64,000 nucleotides of DNA from contig NZ_JROH01000009.1 in assembly GCF_000786205.1 (NCBI RefSeq), forward strand, positions 62,001 through 126,000. The letters are read 5' to 3'. The translations under genes were made by a program, and so were the position numbers. The notes below the pieces were generated by a model. It made no database searches, was not told the origin of the DNA, and saw only the letters and a program-made list of their open reading frames with translations. The DNA is from Sphingomonas sp. 37zxx. Lineage in GTDB: Bacteria > Pseudomonadota > Alphaproteobacteria > Sphingomonadales > Sphingomonadaceae. This document shows, in pieces, positions 62,554-64,000 of the stretch (position 1 is its first letter; each line of letters begins with the position of its first letter).

Positions 62554-63048
62554 ATGAAGGGCGACCCCCAAGTCATCGAATTTCTGAACACGGCGCTCAA
62601 GAACGAGCTGACCGCGATCAACCAATATTGGCTGCACTACCGCCTGCTCGATCACTGGGGCGTCCACAAGCTCGCCAAGTTCGAGCGGCAGGAATCGATC
62701 GAAGAGATGGAGCATGCCGACTGGATCGCCGAGCGCATCCTGTTCCTCGACGGCCTGCCCAATTTCCAGCTGCTCGGTCGCCTGCACATCGGCGAAACCG
62801 TCGAAGAAGTGCTCAAGGGCGATCTGGCGCTTGAAGAGGTAGCGATTCCGCTGCTTCGCGATGCGATCGAACATTGCGAAAAGGTGCGCGACTATGTCAG
62901 CCGCGACCTGTTCCGCCGAATCCTCGACAGCGAAGAGCATCATCTCGACACGCTGGAGCGGCAGTTCGACATGATCGAACGCATGGGCATCCAGAACTAC
63001 ATCCAGCTCAATTCTCAGTCGGAAGCCGACGCCGAGAAGAAGGACTGA
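62554..63048 (+). CDS. bfr: Bacterioferritin
   Basis: A 164-residue iron-storage protein that forms a 24-subunit shell with haem between subunits. The ferroxidase ligands are all at their standard positions: E18, Y25, E51, H54, E94, E127 and H130. The haem ligand M52 is present (EEMEHADW). The ATG at 62554 opens the family-typical MKGDPQVIEFLN. A short charged tail extends slightly beyond the usual end. It follows bfd on the same strand and is probably co-regulated with it by iron. Confidence 0.95.
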   Translation: MKGDPQVIEFLNTALKNELTAINQYWLHYRLLDHWGVHKLAKFERQESIEEMEHADWIAERILFLDGLPNFQLLGRLHIGETVEEVLKGDLALEEVAIPLLRDAIEHCEKVRDYVSRDLFRRILDSEEHHLDTLERQFDMIERMGIQNYIQLNSQSEADAEKKD

Positions 63049-63057
63049 TCATCCAAC

Positions 63058-63090
63058 CCCGCCATTCGCGCAGCCTGCGCGGATGGCGGG
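63058..63090. terminator. Strong hairpin between convergent bfr and hpt genes
   Basis: CCCGCCAT..CGCGCA and TGCGCG..ATGGCGGG form a ~14-base-pair stem with a short loop, nine bases after bfr and 11 bases from the end of the convergent Hpt gene. No long T run follows on either strand, so it may end both transcripts weakly or protect 3' ends. Confidence 0.6.
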
Positions 63091-63100
63091 CCTTGCCGCC

Positions 63101-63520
63101 TCAAATCGAGGCCCGGCGTCCGAATCCCATCGGCTTGCGCGCCACCAATGGGCTCGCCTCACGCTCCAGCAACGCCAGCGTCGCGTCGAACACCGGACGC
63201 AATCGCACCACATGCGCCAGCGCCTCGTCGGGCGATTCATGCGTTTCCACACAAGCGCGCGCGATCATTTCGATCGATTCGGCAAGCTCGGCCAGCAGGT
63301 CGGCCCCGAATTGCGCCGCTTCCCCCTTCAGCGTGTGTGCGGGGATCACCATCGCCGCTGCAACGCCCCCACGCATAGCGGTTTCGATGCGTTCGAGCGA
63401 TTTTACCCCGTCCTCGCGAAAATAGCCCAGGATTCGAACGAAATTCGCGCCCAGCTCGGTGCGAACCTGCGAAAAACTTGCCCAGTTCACGAGCGAGCCA
63501 TCATCGCCGCCAATGCTCAT
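63101..63520 (-). CDS. Hpt domain phosphotransfer protein
   Basis: A 139-residue protein with a histidine phosphotransfer domain. The phosphorylatable histidine is H62 in PAHTLKGEAAQFGA, within a four-helix-bundle pattern (VRTELGANFVRILGYF before it, ADLLAELAESIEMIAR after it). It would shuttle phosphate between a hybrid kinase and a response regulator, but no partner is in the window. The ATG at 63520 follows GGAGGC. Stand-alone Hpt proteins in alphaproteobacteria often act in cell-cycle or stress relays; which one cannot be told here. Confidence 0.88.
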   Translation of the reverse strand: MSIGGDDGSLVNWASFSQVRTELGANFVRILGYFREDGVKSLERIETAMRGGVAAAMVIPAHTLKGEAAQFGADLLAELAESIEMIARACVETHESPDEALAHVVRLRPVFDATLALLEREASPLVARKPMGFGRRASI

Positions 63521-63594
63521 TGCAATGCCTCCGATCCGCCGGACGCGGAGCTGGTAGTGTTAACCGATCACGGTAAATGCCGGATTAACGCGGC

Positions 63595-63801
63595 TCAGCT
63601 TTCGACCCGAAACCGATCCAGACCGACACGGGCGAATACAGCCCCATGCGCCACCGCCAACGCCGTCAGTTCGCGCTCGGCGGCGGGATCATCGGCGATG
63701 ATCTCGATGATCGAGGCCCCTGCCCGCAGCGCCCGCCCCAGCCGGATCGCCGGCCACGGGCATTTCAGCCCCCGCGCGTCGATCAACAGCGGCTCCGACA
63801 T
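63595..63801 (-). CDS. TusA-like sulfurtransferase
   Basis: A 68-residue protein of the TusA/SirA family, which passes persulfide sulfur for tRNA thiolation or other sulfur metabolism. The signature LIDARGLKCPWPAIRL (6-21) contains the catalytic cysteine in the CPxP motif. The ATG at 63801 shares one base with the stop of der upstream (TAATG), so the two are co-translated. The small size and lack of partners make the exact pathway uncertain. Confidence 0.88.
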   Translation of the reverse strand: MSEPLLIDARGLKCPWPAIRLGRALRAGASIIEIIADDPAAERELTALAVAHGAVFARVGLDRFRVES

Positions 63802-64000
63802 TATTTGTCGTGGTCGAACGGGTTGGCCGACGCGCGCAGCATCAGCCGCACCGGCACCGCGCCCATGTCGAATTCCTTGCGCATGCTGTTGATCAGATAG
63901 CGGCGATAGCTTTCGGGCAACAGATCGACGCGCGTGCCGAACAGCACGAACGTGGGCGGGCGGGTCTTGTTCTGGGTGATGTAGCGCGGCTTGATCCGCT
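63801..64000 (-). CDS. der: Ribosome-assembly GTPase Der (partial, C-terminus only)
   Basis: Only the last 66 residues are in the window; the gene enters from the right edge. The stretch [20 protein letters not shown] followed by [16 protein letters not shown] and [13 protein letters not shown] is the C-terminal KH-like domain of Der (EngA), an essential GTPase with two G domains that acts in 50S subunit assembly. The G domains lie outside. The stop codon overlaps the TusA-like gene start by one base. Confidence 0.9.
   Translation of the reverse strand, partial: RIKPRYITQNKTRPPTFVLFGTRVDLLPESYRRYLINSMRKEFDMGAVPVRLMLRASANPFDHDK

Overview
The window looks like chromosome of a sphingomonad alphaproteobacterium (Sphingomonas or a close relative). 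It is GC-rich throughout. It carries two very large TonB-dependent receptors of the Xanthomonas/Caulobacter type, a ThiS-ThiG fusion, a complete Weimberg xylose pathway whose proteins resemble those of Caulobacter, and a mannonate dehydratase that resembles the Novosphingobium enzyme. This placement rests on recognised protein families, not on a database search. No rRNA, tRNA, CRISPR array, transposase or phage gene was seen.

Region 1 (1-5822, minus strand) is a valine-degradation operon read in the order mmsA, acyl-CoA dehydrogenase, 3-hydroxyisobutyryl-CoA hydrolase, enoyl-CoA hydratase, mmsB. Its gaps hold two copies of a ~190-base dispersed repeat and a 492-base cassette in which a GIY-YIG nuclease gene lies exactly between two inverted 81-base REP-like repeats. 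Region 2 (5823-7427) holds an ECF sigma factor and its RskA-like anti-sigma factor.

Region 3 (7533-46024) is a large glucuronoxylan utilisation locus. Two TonB-dependent receptors would import oligosaccharides. Exported enzymes (GH10 xylanase, GH43, GH9, GH3, GH2, GH115 and GH67 alpha-glucuronidases, an SGNH esterase) would trim them in the periplasm or outside the cell. Three MFS carriers would take up the products, and a cytoplasmic GH43 would finish xylo-oligosaccharides. Xylose would then be oxidised to alpha-ketoglutarate by xylB, xylC, xylD, xylX and xylA, all present. ManD and a hexuronate-type carrier handle the uronic-acid side. A LacI-family regulator sits in the middle, and ten copies of a 14-base palindrome (core TAGCGCTA, written TGATAGCGCTATCA in its best copies) lie upstream of nearly every transcription unit, so the locus reads as one regulon.

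Region 4 (46146-49395) is a tightly coupled SapC / JmjC-like cupin / flavin-dependent tryptophan-halogenase-family operon directly behind the second receptor. Its function is not established, and it is the best candidate here for undescribed biology. Region 5 (49417-53897) has a two-subunit CoA-transferase whose subunit genes are split by an acid-phosphatase-like lipoprotein gene and a small membrane-protein gene, followed by a ThDP-dependent enzyme. Region 6 (53972-64000) is mostly housekeeping: csbD-like, thiSG, aroQ, accB-accC, an alpha/beta hydrolase, purL, a DUF418 membrane protein, bfd-bfr, an Hpt phosphotransfer protein, a TusA-like protein and the end of der. Most adjacent same-strand pairs overlap by 1 or 4 bases (TGATG, TAATG, ATGA, GTGA), and these junctions decided many of the starts chosen below.
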